A stretch of DNA of 64,000 nucleotides from Lacunisphaera sp. (GTDB lineage: Bacteria; Verrucomicrobiota; Verrucomicrobiia; Opitutales; Opitutaceae). The notes beneath the pieces are model-generated. The model searched no databases, was not told the origin of the DNA, and saw nothing but the letters and a program-made list of their open reading frames with translations. Location of the stretch: contig JAQSDJ010000012.1 in NCBI GenBank assembly GCA_029945855.1, positions 25,059 through 89,058 on the forward strand. The letters are read 5' to 3'. The position numbers and the translations under genes are program-made. How positions within the stretch are numbered: position 1 is the stretch's first letter; the number at the start of each line of letters is the position of its first letter. This document shows, one piece after another, positions 1-8,712 of this stretch.

Positions 1-2
1 GG

Positions 3-86
3 TCCTGCGGCGGGATCATCACGGTGGAGAGCGCGGCGGACCGGGGCAGTTCATTCCGCGTTTATCTCCCGGTGGCGGCCGGTTGA
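3..86 (+). CDS. C-terminal fragment of sensor histidine kinase (HATPase domain), truncated by window start
   Basis: Frame 3 reads SCGGIITVESAADRGSSFRVYLPVAAG*, typical of the HATPase_c G2-box end (GGxIxVxSxxxxGSxFxVYLP). Confidence 0.7.
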   Translation, partial: SCGGIITVESAADRGSSFRVYLPVAAG

Positions 87-104
87 GGCCGGTGCGATCT
101 GGTC

Positions 105-2690
105 CTAGTTGACGAACATCGCCTCGTTGGTCTGGAAGAGGGCGTGGGCGAGCTTCGTCCAGGCATCCTCCGGGCCGGCGGGCGTGATGCTGCTGCCGAC
201 GGGCCGCTGGTCGGCGGCATATTTGGCGTTGGGATTGTTGGCCGCCTGCCGGGCGCGGCGCTGCTCCTGGGCCTTGGCGCGGGCGGTCTTCAGCGCGGGC
301 GGTTCGGACACCTCCAAGGCGAGGCCGGCGGGATTGGCCCGGACGTAGGTGAGGCCGAGGTCCGCTTCCTGGGCGCTGGGCGGTCGTTGGAAAATGGCCA
401 GATAGAGCGATGTCACGCGATCCCGGTCAGATGTCAGCGCGGCGAACTCGGGCCGGTGCGTGAGCTGGCGGGCCGTCTCGACGACGAGCGGGCTGTTCAT
501 CAGGAACAGCGCTTGCTGCGGCACGGTGGTCTCATAGCGCTTGCCGGAGGGGGTGTCGGGATTGGGGAAGTCGAACTGCGTGAGCAATTCGGGCGGGTTG
601 CGCCGGTCGATGTAGGTGTAGAGCGAGCGGCGGGTGCCGAACGAGTCGCTCGAGGGCATGATGGACTTGCCGCCGACGGTGCGGTCGAGCGTGCCGGCGA
701 TGGCGAGCAGCGAGTCGTAGACTTCCTCGAAGCCGAGCCGGCGGAGGTTGGCGCGCCCGAGCAGCCGGTTGCCGGCGTCGACGGCGGTTGCGGCGGGATT
801 GGCCGTGCCGGACTGCTGGTAGGTGCTGCTCAGCACGATGGTGCGCTGGAGCTGCTTGATGGACCAGCCCGACGCCACGAAACGCGCGGCGAGCCAGTCG
901 AGCAGTTCGGGGTGCGTCGGCGGGGAGGACATGTTGCCGAGGTCATCGGGCGTGGCGACAAAACCGGCGCCGAAATGCTGCTGCCAGAGCCGGTTCACGA
1001 GCACGCGTGCGGTCAACGGGTTCGCCGGGTCGGCGATGGCGCGGGCGAGCTCGACGCGACCGGAACCCTTGTGCCATTCGGCGCGCTGCTGCGGATCGGG
1101 TGAAAGCGCCTCGAGGAAACGGCGGGGCACGGGTTCGCCCTTGTGCTGCGGTTCGCCGCGGACGAGGACGGTGTAATCACGGGCGCGCGGCACGTCCACG
1201 ACGACATTGGCCCGCGCGGGCGCGCCGGGATGCTCGATTTCCAGGTCGCCGATCTGGCGCTGGAGCAGGCCCTGGGCGCGGACGAGTTCACGGCGCTTCG
1301 CGGGATCCTTTTCCCGGGCGCGGCGAAATTCCAGAAACTGGGCCTGCAGGGCGGCTTCCTTTTTCTCCAACGCATCGGACTTGGCCATGTAGTCGAGCAG
1401 GTCCGGAGTCTGCGGGATTTTCCTGAGCAACGTGGGCTGGTCGGTGACGCGCGGCGGCTCGACCGTGTTGGCGAAGACACCGTAGAGGGAATAGTAATCC
1501 TTGGTCGGAATCGGGTCGAACTTGTGGTCGTGGCAGCGGGCGCAGGCGACGGTGAGGCCGAGAAACGCCTTCGTGGTGACGTCGATCTGGTCGGCGATGA
1601 CATCGTCGCGGCGGCCGTCGAACTGGTTGCCGAGCGTGAGGAAACCGAGGGCGGCGAGCACGGTGCGGTCCGCGGGCGGCTCCTGTTTCTGCGCCTTGGC
1701 CTTGTTCTCCTGCTCGACGACGAGCCGGTCGGCGGCCAGTTGCTCGAGGATGAAGCGGTTGTAGGGCTTGTCGGTGTTGAAGGCGTCGATCACGTAGTCG
1801 CGGTAGGTCCAGGCGTGCGGGTAGCGCGGGTCGTTGCGGCGCGGCGCATCGCCCTTGGTGTCGGAGTAGCGGGCGACATCGAGCCAGTAGCGGGCCCAGT
1901 GCTCGCCGTAGGCCGGCGACGCGAGGAGGAGGTCGACGACCTTGGCGAAGGCGTCGGCGGACTCATCGGCGAGGAAGCGCTGAATCTCGGGCTCGGTCGG
2001 CGGCAGGCCGGTCAGGTCGAAGGTGACGCGGCGGATCAGCGTGCGCTTGTCGGCGGGCGGGTTCGGGTGGAGACCGGCGGCTTCCAGCTTCGCCAGCACG
2101 AAGTTGTCGACCGGCGACCGGCCCCAGGCGGGGTCGTTGACGGCGGGCACGGCGGGCGGCTGCACGGGTTGGAAGGCCCAATGGGCCCGGCCGACGCCAC
2201 CGTAGGCTTTGCCGCTGGCGCCCAGGGCCGGGATGCGCGGGTCGCGGGCGCCGCGGCGCACCCACTCGGTGAGATCGGCGATCTGCGGTTCGGTCAGTTT
2301 GCCGCCGTGCTCCTGGGGCGGCATTTTCAAGTCCTCGTCGGTGTAGCGGATGGCCTGGATCAGCAGGCTGTCGTCCGGATGGCCGGGCACCAGGGCCGGG
2401 CCGGAGACCCCGCCGGCGAGCACGGCGTCGCGTGAATCGAGCAGCAGCCGGCCCTTGATGCGGTCGGCCTGGTGGCTGTGGCACTTGTAACAATTCTCCG
2501 CGAGGACCGGACGAATTTTGGTCTCGAAGAATTGGAGATCGGCGGGGGAGAGGGCGGGGTCCGCGGCGGAAAGCGTGAGAGTGAAAGTGAGGGTGAGGAG
2601 GTGGAGCGCGGTCCCCGGACGCACTCTCGGCGGTCGGGGCTGGAACAACCCGTCCGGAGGCCGGGTTCCACCTTGGGCAGCGGCGCTCAT
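105..2690 (-). CDS. PSD1 / DUF1549-DUF1553 domain protein with planctomycete-type cytochrome C domain
   Basis: CYKCHS and CARCHDHKFDPIPTKDYY motifs; start chosen at MSAAAQGG, overlapping the upstream DUF1501 stop. Confidence 0.85.
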   Translation of the reverse strand: MSAAAQGGTRPPDGLFQPRPPRVRPGTALHLLTLTFTLTLSAADPALSPADLQFFETKIRPVLAENCYKCHSHQADRIKGRLLLDSRDAVLAGGVSGPALVPGHPDDSLLIQAIRYTDEDLKMPPQEHGGKLTEPQIADLTEWVRRGARDPRIPALGASGKAYGGVGRAHWAFQPVQPPAVPAVNDPAWGRSPVDNFVLAKLEAAGLHPNPPADKRTLIRRVTFDLTGLPPTEPEIQRFLADESADAFAKVVDLLLASPAYGEHWARYWLDVARYSDTKGDAPRRNDPRYPHAWTYRDYVIDAFNTDKPYNRFILEQLAADRLVVEQENKAKAQKQEPPADRTVLAALGFLTLGNQFDGRRDDVIADQIDVTTKAFLGLTVACARCHDHKFDPIPTKDYYSLYGVFANTVEPPRVTDQPTLLRKIPQTPDLLDYMAKSDALEKKEAALQAQFLEFRRAREKDPAKRRELVRAQGLLQRQIGDLEIEHPGAPARANVVVDVPRARDYTVLVRGEPQHKGEPVPRRFLEALSPDPQQRAEWHKGSGRVELARAIADPANPLTARVLVNRLWQQHFGAGFVATPDDLGNMSSPPTHPELLDWLAARFVASGWSIKQLQRTIVLSSTYQQSGTANPAATAVDAGNRLLGRANLRRLGFEEVYDSLLAIAGTLDRTVGGKSIMPSSDSFGTRRSLYTYIDRRNPPELLTQFDFPNPDTPSGKRYETTVPQQALFLMNSPLVVETARQLTHRPEFAALTSDRDRVTSLYLAIFQRPPSAQEADLGLTYVRANPAGLALEVSEPPALKTARAKAQEQRRARQAANNPNAKYAADQRPVGSSITPAGPEDAWTKLAHALFQTNEAMFVN

Positions 2691-4111
2691 GCCAGGATCG
2701 GTTTGACGACGTTGCCGGCGACGTCGGTGAGCCGGAAGTCGCGGCCGTTGAAACGGTAGGTCAGCTTCGTGTGGTCGAAGCCCATGCACTGGAGAATGGT
2801 GGCGTGCAGGTCGTGCACGTGGACCTTGTCCTTGACCGCGGCGGCGCCGAACTCGTCGGTCGCGCCGTGGACCACGCCGCCCTTGATGCCGCCGCCGGCG
2901 AGGACGGTGGAGAAGGCCTTGGCATTGTGATCGCGGCCGGGATTCTCGCCGCCGTTGCGGTCCTTGGTCGGCTTGCGGCCGAACTCGCCGCCCCAGATGA
3001 CGAGGGTTGAGTCGAGCAGGCCGCGCTGTTTGAGGTCGGTGAGGAGCGCGGCAAGCGGCTGGTCGATTTCGCCGGCTTTGGCGGTGATGCGGTCTTCAAG
3101 ATCCTGGTGGTGGTCCCAGCCGTCGTGCCAGACCTGCACGAAGCGCACGCCGCGCTCGACGAGGCGGCGCGCGATGAGGAGCTGCTTGCCCTGTGGGCTG
3201 TTGCCGTAGGCGGCGCGGACGTCGGCGGGTTCCTTGTTGAGGTCGAACACGTCGGTCGCCTCGGCCTGCATGCGGAAGGCGATTTCGTAGGTCTCGAGCC
3301 GCGTCTCGAGCGCGGCGTCGCGCTGGAGATTCTGCGCGTGGAGTTCGTTGAGCGAGTGGATGAAGTCGAGCTGGCGGCGCTGCTCGGCCTTGGAGACGTA
3401 GGCGTTGCGGATGTTCTGGATCATCTGCTGCACATTCGGGGCCAAGGTGTTGACGCTGGTGCCCTGGTATATGCCGGGCAGGAAGGCCGCGCCGTAGTTG
3501 GCGGCGCCGCCGGTCGGGAGCTTGCCGCTGCGCAGGGAGATGAAGCCGGGGAGGTTCTGGTTCTCGGAGCCCAGGCCGTAGACGGTCCACGCGCCGAGGC
3601 TGGGCTTGGCGAGGCGGATCGAGCCGGTGTTCATGAACACCGTGGCAACGTCATGCGCCGGGATGTCCGTGTGCATCGAGCGGATGACCGCCAGGTCGTC
3701 GGCGTGCGCGGCGGTCTTGGCGAAAAGCTCGCTGACCTCGAGGCCGGACCGGCCGTAGGCCGAGAACTTGAACGGCGAGCCCATCGCGACGCCGTCGTCG
3801 CCGATCGACTTGTTGTTCATCCGCGTGAGCATCGGCTTCGGGTCCCAGGTGTCCACGTGCGACGGGGCGCCTGAGGCGAAGAGGTGGATGACCGCCCGGG
3901 CCTTGCCGGGGAAGGGCGGGGCGTGCGGCGCCAGCGAGTTTGCGCCGGCGGGAGCGGCAACCAGGTCAAGCGGGTCGAGCAGGCCCGCGAGGCTCAGGCC
4001 GCCGAGACCCAGGCCGACGCGATTGAGGAACTGGCGGCGAGTCAGGAAATAATCGGCGGGATCGGTCGAGATGCCACAGCACGGGTGCGGGCGATGATGG
4101 TCGTCGGACAT
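2687..4111 (-). CDS. DUF1501 domain-containing protein
   Basis: RRQFLNRVGLGLGGLSLAGLL Tat-like leader, HLFASGAPSHVDTWDPKP, VIWGGEFGRKPTKDRNGGENPGRDHN; paired with PSD1 gene. Confidence 0.9.
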   Translation of the reverse strand: MSDDHHRPHPCCGISTDPADYFLTRRQFLNRVGLGLGGLSLAGLLDPLDLVAAPAGANSLAPHAPPFPGKARAVIHLFASGAPSHVDTWDPKPMLTRMNNKSIGDDGVAMGSPFKFSAYGRSGLEVSELFAKTAAHADDLAVIRSMHTDIPAHDVATVFMNTGSIRLAKPSLGAWTVYGLGSENQNLPGFISLRSGKLPTGGAANYGAAFLPGIYQGTSVNTLAPNVQQMIQNIRNAYVSKAEQRRQLDFIHSLNELHAQNLQRDAALETRLETYEIAFRMQAEATDVFDLNKEPADVRAAYGNSPQGKQLLIARRLVERGVRFVQVWHDGWDHHQDLEDRITAKAGEIDQPLAALLTDLKQRGLLDSTLVIWGGEFGRKPTKDRNGGENPGRDHNAKAFSTVLAGGGIKGGVVHGATDEFGAAAVKDKVHVHDLHATILQCMGFDHTKLTYRFNGRDFRLTDVAGNVVKPILA

Positions 4112-4175
4112 GGGCGTGGATTCCAGTGTGGGCTAATGACGAGCGGGCCGGCCCCAGGTTTCCGCGAAGTCGGGT

Positions 4176-4592
4176 TCAGGCGGCGGCGGCGAATTCGCGG
4201 ATCCTGGCGCGCACGCTGCGCAGACCGTTGAGCCGGGTGGGGGAGAGATTCCGGGCGAGGCCGAGTTCCTCCAGCAGCGCGGGCTCGGTGGCGGCGACAT
4301 CGGCGGGCGTGGCCCCGCTGTAGAAATCGCACAGCAGCACGAGCAGGCCGCGCACGAGCGGGGAGTCGGCATCGCTGCGGAAGTGGCAGCGGCCGTCGCG
4401 CACCTCCCCGACCACCCACGCCTGCGAAACGCAGCCCTTCACGCGGTTGGCCTCGGTGCGCTCCGTCTCGGCCAGCGGCGGACGGCGGCGGGCGTTGTCC
4501 ACCACGGCTCCGAGTCGTTCCTGCGGATCGGGAATGATGGTGTAGTCCTCGATCAGTTGGCGTTGCTTTTCCGCTAAAGTCACGCCTGCCAC
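4176..4592 (-). CDS. sufE: SufE family Fe-S cluster assembly protein
   Basis: RVKGCVSQAWVVGE and LGLARNLSPTRLNGLRSV motifs. Confidence 0.85.
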   Translation of the reverse strand: MAGVTLAEKQRQLIEDYTIIPDPQERLGAVVDNARRRPPLAETERTEANRVKGCVSQAWVVGEVRDGRCHFRSDADSPLVRGLLVLLCDFYSGATPADVAATEPALLEELGLARNLSPTRLNGLRSVRARIREFAAAA

Positions 4593-4635
4593 TGTGGCGG
4601 CGGGACCGGCGCTGGCAAGCCGGGCGGTGCCCGGA

Positions 4636-5442
4636 TCAGGGTTTGGCTTTCAGGTGCAACCCGGCCAGCGGGGCGAGTTCGACGACGATCTTTTGATACG
4701 CTCCGTCGAGTTGCACCAGGAACGCGATCTGCCGGGGACCCGGGGAAATGCGGAAAAAGAGGCTGCCCTGCAGCGTCTGACCCGGGGCGATGGTGCCCGG
4801 CAGCACAATACGCCGCCGGGCGAATTCGTCCTCGATCTGGTGGCGGTGGTGGACGTTGGAATAGATGGTGCCGGCCACAAAGGCGGGGAGCGCCACCAGA
4901 CCCCCGGCGAAGCCGCCGACCGCCAATGCGCCCGTCAATGTGGCGGAGAGCACCACATAACCGCCGCCGACTTGAAGGGCCACATCCTTGAGGTTGGCTT
5001 TCAGCTCCGCCTCGCGGGTCCGGCTCTGTTTTTCGAGCAGCCAAGGATTGTCGCTGGGGGTGTTGGGGGTGCCGGTTAAATCGGTCAATGACACCGTTTC
5101 CAGCGTGGCGGGTGCCCCGCCCTGATTGGTCAGCGCCACGAGATATTCGTCCCAGTAGGCGTCACGCTTCCAAGAGCCGGGTCCGCGATACACGATCACG
5201 CTTTGGACCGTGACGAGCAGCGGAGCCGGTTCGCCGGTGAGATGCAGCGGCACGGGCGGCGTTTTTTCGGTCGCGGACTTGTATTTGGCGGAGACGCAGC
5301 CGCTGAGCAGCACGGAAATTGCAACCAGGGCCCAGGGGAGGAGTCCTATCCGGCGGGCGAGCGTTCGCCACTGATCCGCCGCCGGTGGATCATCCGGCCC
5401 GCTGCGCCGCAACCAAGGAAGGTGCGCTTGCACGAGTATCAT
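4636..5442 (-). CDS. Putative lipoprotein
   Basis: Hydrophobic leader with lipobox LLSGC; start at MILVQAHLP is approximate. Confidence 0.55.
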   Translation of the reverse strand: MILVQAHLPWLRRSGPDDPPAADQWRTLARRIGLLPWALVAISVLLSGCVSAKYKSATEKTPPVPLHLTGEPAPLLVTVQSVIVYRGPGSWKRDAYWDEYLVALTNQGGAPATLETVSLTDLTGTPNTPSDNPWLLEKQSRTREAELKANLKDVALQVGGGYVVLSATLTGALAVGGFAGGLVALPAFVAGTIYSNVHHRHQIEDEFARRRIVLPGTIAPGQTLQGSLFFRISPGPRQIAFLVQLDGAYQKIVVELAPLAGLHLKAKP

Positions 5443-5539
5443 GCCTAGCAGGATTGCCCCCCGGGCTGAAGCTCGAATCCGTCGCGACAGAATCCGGACG
5501 GCGGCTTGCCAGCCGGGCGGCGGGCGTTTGACTCGCAGC

Positions 5540-5842
5540 ATGGTCAATCCGTTTGCGATCTCCTGGCTCTGGCGCGGCTTCAAGGGCCGGAGCGTGACGT
5601 TTGCGCTGCTGTTCGCGTCGTTCGTGCTCGGCTGGTCGCTCTCGGTCGAGGTGGGGCGGCTGCTAACCTGGCTGGGGGTGCACTGGCTTTATGTGATGAT
5701 CCTGCCGGGTTTTTTCTTCATGTGGCTGGCCCAGCGGGAGGATCGTTTCGTCCCCGACGCGGCCAAGCGCACACTTTATGCGCGCGGGCTGATCATCGCG
5801 TCGATCATCCTCGCGATCGTGATCAACCAGATCCGGCACTAA
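5540..5842 (+). CDS. Small integral membrane protein, unknown function
   Basis: 100-aa ORF MVNPFAISWLWRGFKGR... with about three hydrophobic segments. Confidence 0.55.
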   Translation: MVNPFAISWLWRGFKGRSVTFALLFASFVLGWSLSVEVGRLLTWLGVHWLYVMILPGFFFMWLAQREDRFVPDAAKRTLYARGLIIASIILAIVINQIRH

Positions 5843-7839
5843 GCGGCCTGCCCCAGCGCGGGCATCGGGCAGTCGAGCGTGGCGGCGAAGGCGCGGTAGA
5901 GTTCACCCTCCCCGACCGTGACCGTGCCGTCGCTGGCGATGACGTGGCCGGCGGCGACCAGGAGGCGCTGCTTGATCGGCAACGCGCAGACGGCGAGCTG
6001 GTCGAGCGCCGCATCGACCTGTTCGAGGCCGCACGCGGCGGGCGGCAGCAGGGCGAGCTGGTCGCGGATCACCGGCAGCTGGGCGGCGCCCTCGGCAAAG
6101 GCGGCGGCGGAATCCTTGGCGCTGAGGTGGGCGAGGGAGGAGAGCACGACGGCGACCTCGTTGCGCACGGCGGTGAGGGAGTCGAATTGCACGCGCCGGG
6201 CGGGGGCCTTGGCGAGTTCCAGCTGGCTCAGCAGCATCTTCTGCAGGGCGTATTCAAAGGGCGTGACCTGGCCGTCGACGTGGACGAGTTCGTCGAGGGT
6301 GGTGACGAAGCGGTCGAGCGCGGCGCGGTCGAGGGTGCGGAGGGTCGGGAGGGAAATCTGCAGCAGCGGCAGGCGTGCGGCGGGATCAACCACACTGAGG
6401 GCGGAACGCAGGCCGGCGAGCGCCGTGGCGGCCGGAGTCCCGGCATGTTTTTCCACCAGCTGCTGCTGGGTGTCGCGTGCGGCCCGGTCGCCGTTGAGCA
6501 ACAGGCCGTAGACGAGCACCTGGGCCGTGGCGGGGTCGCGGGTGGCCTCGCGGAGCCGGGCGGGGATGTTCTCCAGCAGGAGCTGGGCGGAACGGAAGTG
6601 CGACTCCGTCAGGGCGCCGATGTCGGCGATGATGCGGGCGGGCTTGAAGGCCACGGGCTGGACGGGAATCGGCGGGGGAATGTCGGCCGGCGCGTTATAG
6701 ACACGATCCACGGTCTCATTGGCCCCGTAACGCGTGCCGCCGCCGAAGCCGGCGGTGGCGAAGCTCTCGCGGGTGATGTCCACCACCGCCTCCGGCTCGA
6801 AGAGCTTGCCGTCCCATGACGGGTCGTCCGCGCGGATGCGCTCGTCGAGCGGCGGGTGCGTGGCCCAGAGCCCGCCGAAGTTGGACCGGAAGGCCTGGGC
6901 GAAGAAAAAGTGGCCGATCTCGGCCGTGTGCTTGCCGACCACCGTGCCGCCGAGCGCGTAGCCGCCGATCTTCCGGAGGGCGCCGGTGATGCCGCCGGGG
7001 TTGCGGGTGAACTGCACCGCGGAGGCGTCGGCGAGAAACTCGCGCTGGCGCGACACGGCGGCCTGGATCATGCGGCCGAAGAAATAGCCGACGTAGCCGA
7101 TGATCATGAGGGCGACCCCGATGGCGAGGATGGCGACCACGCCCCCGTCCTTCTTGCCGCCGGAACGGACGCGGCCCCGACCGACCGACTGAAGGATGCC
7201 CCGACCGAGCAGGCCGATGACCAGGATGCCGAAGACGACGGCGGTGATGCGGACGTTGAGCCGCATGTCGCCGTTGAGGATGTGGCTGAACTCGTGGCCG
7301 ATGACGCCCTGCAGCTCGTCGCGGGTGAGTCGGTCGAGCGTGCCGCGCGTGACCGCCACGGCGGCGTCGCTGGTGGTGAGGCCGGCGGCGAAGGCGTTGA
7401 GGCCTGGTTCCTCCTCCAGGACATAGACTGCGGGCATCGGGATACCGGAGGCGATGGACATCTCCTCGACGATATTGAGCAGCTTGCGCTCGCGCAGGTC
7501 GGTGGTCTTGGGGTCAACCGCGCGGCCGCCGGCCATCTCGGCGATGGCCGCGCCACCGGCGCGCATCTGCGACCATTTGTAGAGGGAGGCGAGGCCGACG
7601 ATGGTGATGATGCCGCCGGCCGTGCCGAGAAAAAGCTGCGGATTCCACCAGGATTGGGTCAAGGCGGGACGGGCCTGATACGAGCGGCGTCCGCGCGCCT
7701 GGTAGTCCCCGGTGTAAGTGACCGCCAGCATCACCGCGGCATAGCCAACCAACACCGTCCCAAGCACGGCGAGCACGAAGAGGAGGACGAGCCGGTTGGT
7801 TCGTTTCCGGGCGCGCTCCTGGGCCTCGAAGAAGTCCAT
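5839..7839 (-). CDS. M48 family metalloprotease (HtpX-like)
   Basis: HEFSHILNGDMRLN zinc motif, TM segments; adjacent to lemA. Confidence 0.9.
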   Translation of the reverse strand: MDFFEAQERARKRTNRLVLLFVLAVLGTVLVGYAAVMLAVTYTGDYQARGRRSYQARPALTQSWWNPQLFLGTAGGIITIVGLASLYKWSQMRAGGAAIAEMAGGRAVDPKTTDLRERKLLNIVEEMSIASGIPMPAVYVLEEEPGLNAFAAGLTTSDAAVAVTRGTLDRLTRDELQGVIGHEFSHILNGDMRLNVRITAVVFGILVIGLLGRGILQSVGRGRVRSGGKKDGGVVAILAIGVALMIIGYVGYFFGRMIQAAVSRQREFLADASAVQFTRNPGGITGALRKIGGYALGGTVVGKHTAEIGHFFFAQAFRSNFGGLWATHPPLDERIRADDPSWDGKLFEPEAVVDITRESFATAGFGGGTRYGANETVDRVYNAPADIPPPIPVQPVAFKPARIIADIGALTESHFRSAQLLLENIPARLREATRDPATAQVLVYGLLLNGDRAARDTQQQLVEKHAGTPAATALAGLRSALSVVDPAARLPLLQISLPTLRTLDRAALDRFVTTLDELVHVDGQVTPFEYALQKMLLSQLELAKAPARRVQFDSLTAVRNEVAVVLSSLAHLSAKDSAAAFAEGAAQLPVIRDQLALLPPAACGLEQVDAALDQLAVCALPIKQRLLVAAGHVIASDGTVTVGEGELYRAFAATLDCPMPALGQAA

Positions 7840-7847
7840 GGATTGGG

Positions 7848-7947
7848 GAAAGACTGAAGAACTGAAAAACTGAAGGGCTGAAATCCTGTTGTGCCACCGC
7901 CGAGGCTGCGGCTTCAGCTTTTCAGCCCTTCGCCCATTCAGTCTTTC
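7848..7947. repeat. Imperfect palindrome made of iterated 8-mers (RRCTGAAR)
   Basis: Left arm GACTGAAG|AACTGAAA|AACTGAAG|GGCTGAAA; reverse complement of right arm GACTGAAT|GGGCGAAG|GGCTGAAA|AGCTGAAG; fills the lemA-M48 intergenic gap. Confidence 0.7.
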
Positions 7948-8548
7948 ACGTGAACTTGACCTGCGGGGCGGCGCGCTCCGCGACGTTCTCGATCTGGAAG
8001 AGCTGGGCCTCCGTGAAGTTGAACATGCCGGCGAAAATATTGGTCGGGAAGGATTCGCGGGTCGTGTTGTAGACCATGACGGAGTCGTTGTAGGCCTGGC
8101 GGGCGAACGAGATCTTGTTTTCCGTGGAGGTCATCTCCTCGGTGAGCTGCATCATGTTCTGGTTGGCCTTGAGGTCGGGGTATTGCTCGGCGACGACCAT
8201 GAGGCGCGACATGGCGCCGGCGAGGCCGGCCTCGGCGCCGAGGAGGCCCTTCATCGCGCCGGCGTCGGCGGGATTGGCGGCGGCGGCCTTGGAGGCGGCG
8301 TAGGCGGTGTTGCGGGCGGCGATGACGGCCTCGAGGGTCTCGCGCTCGTGCTTGAGGTAACCCTTGGCGATCTCGACGAGGTTGGGGATGAGATCGTAGC
8401 GGCGCTTGAGCTGGACGTCGATCTGGGCGAACGCGTTTTTGAAGCGGTTGCGCAGCGTGACGAGGGAGTTGTAGATACCCGCGACCCACAGACCGAGGAC
8501 GATGGCGACAAGGAGCAGGACTCCGAGAAGGATCAGGACAGCACTCAT
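7946..8548 (-). CDS. lemA: LemA family protein
   Basis: VAGIYNSLVTLRNRFKNAFAQIDVQLKRRYDLIPNLVEIAKGYL is the LemA signature. Confidence 0.93.
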   Translation of the reverse strand: MSAVLILLGVLLLVAIVLGLWVAGIYNSLVTLRNRFKNAFAQIDVQLKRRYDLIPNLVEIAKGYLKHERETLEAVIAARNTAYAASKAAAANPADAGAMKGLLGAEAGLAGAMSRLMVVAEQYPDLKANQNMMQLTEEMTSTENKISFARQAYNDSVMVYNTTRESFPTNIFAGMFNFTEAQLFQIENVAERAAPQVKFT

Positions 8549-8712
8549 AGTGTAGGAAGGTTGAACTGGACGGAGGGCAACTTGCCGCAGCGGGCGCGGC
8601 GGAGCGAGAAATTTCCAGTTACACCGCGGCGGGGTCTTTAGAGCCACAGGCGGGGCCGGCCGGCAAGGCGCGCTTGCCACGCGGCGCAGCGGGCTGCACG
8701 CTGGGGCCCTCC

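Noticed and set aside
1143-2435. 430-aa plus-strand ORF opposite the PSD1 gene
   Set aside because: Val/Gly/Arg-rich antisense reading; the minus strand has CxxCH motifs.
105-4111. DUF1501/PSD1 pair as a novel system
   Set aside because: A well-known and abundant gene pair in Planctomycetota and Verrucomicrobiota.
5839-8548. lemA-M48 protease pair as novel operon
   Set aside because: LemA with an HtpX/M48 protease is a recurrent known association; only the intervening repeat is notable.
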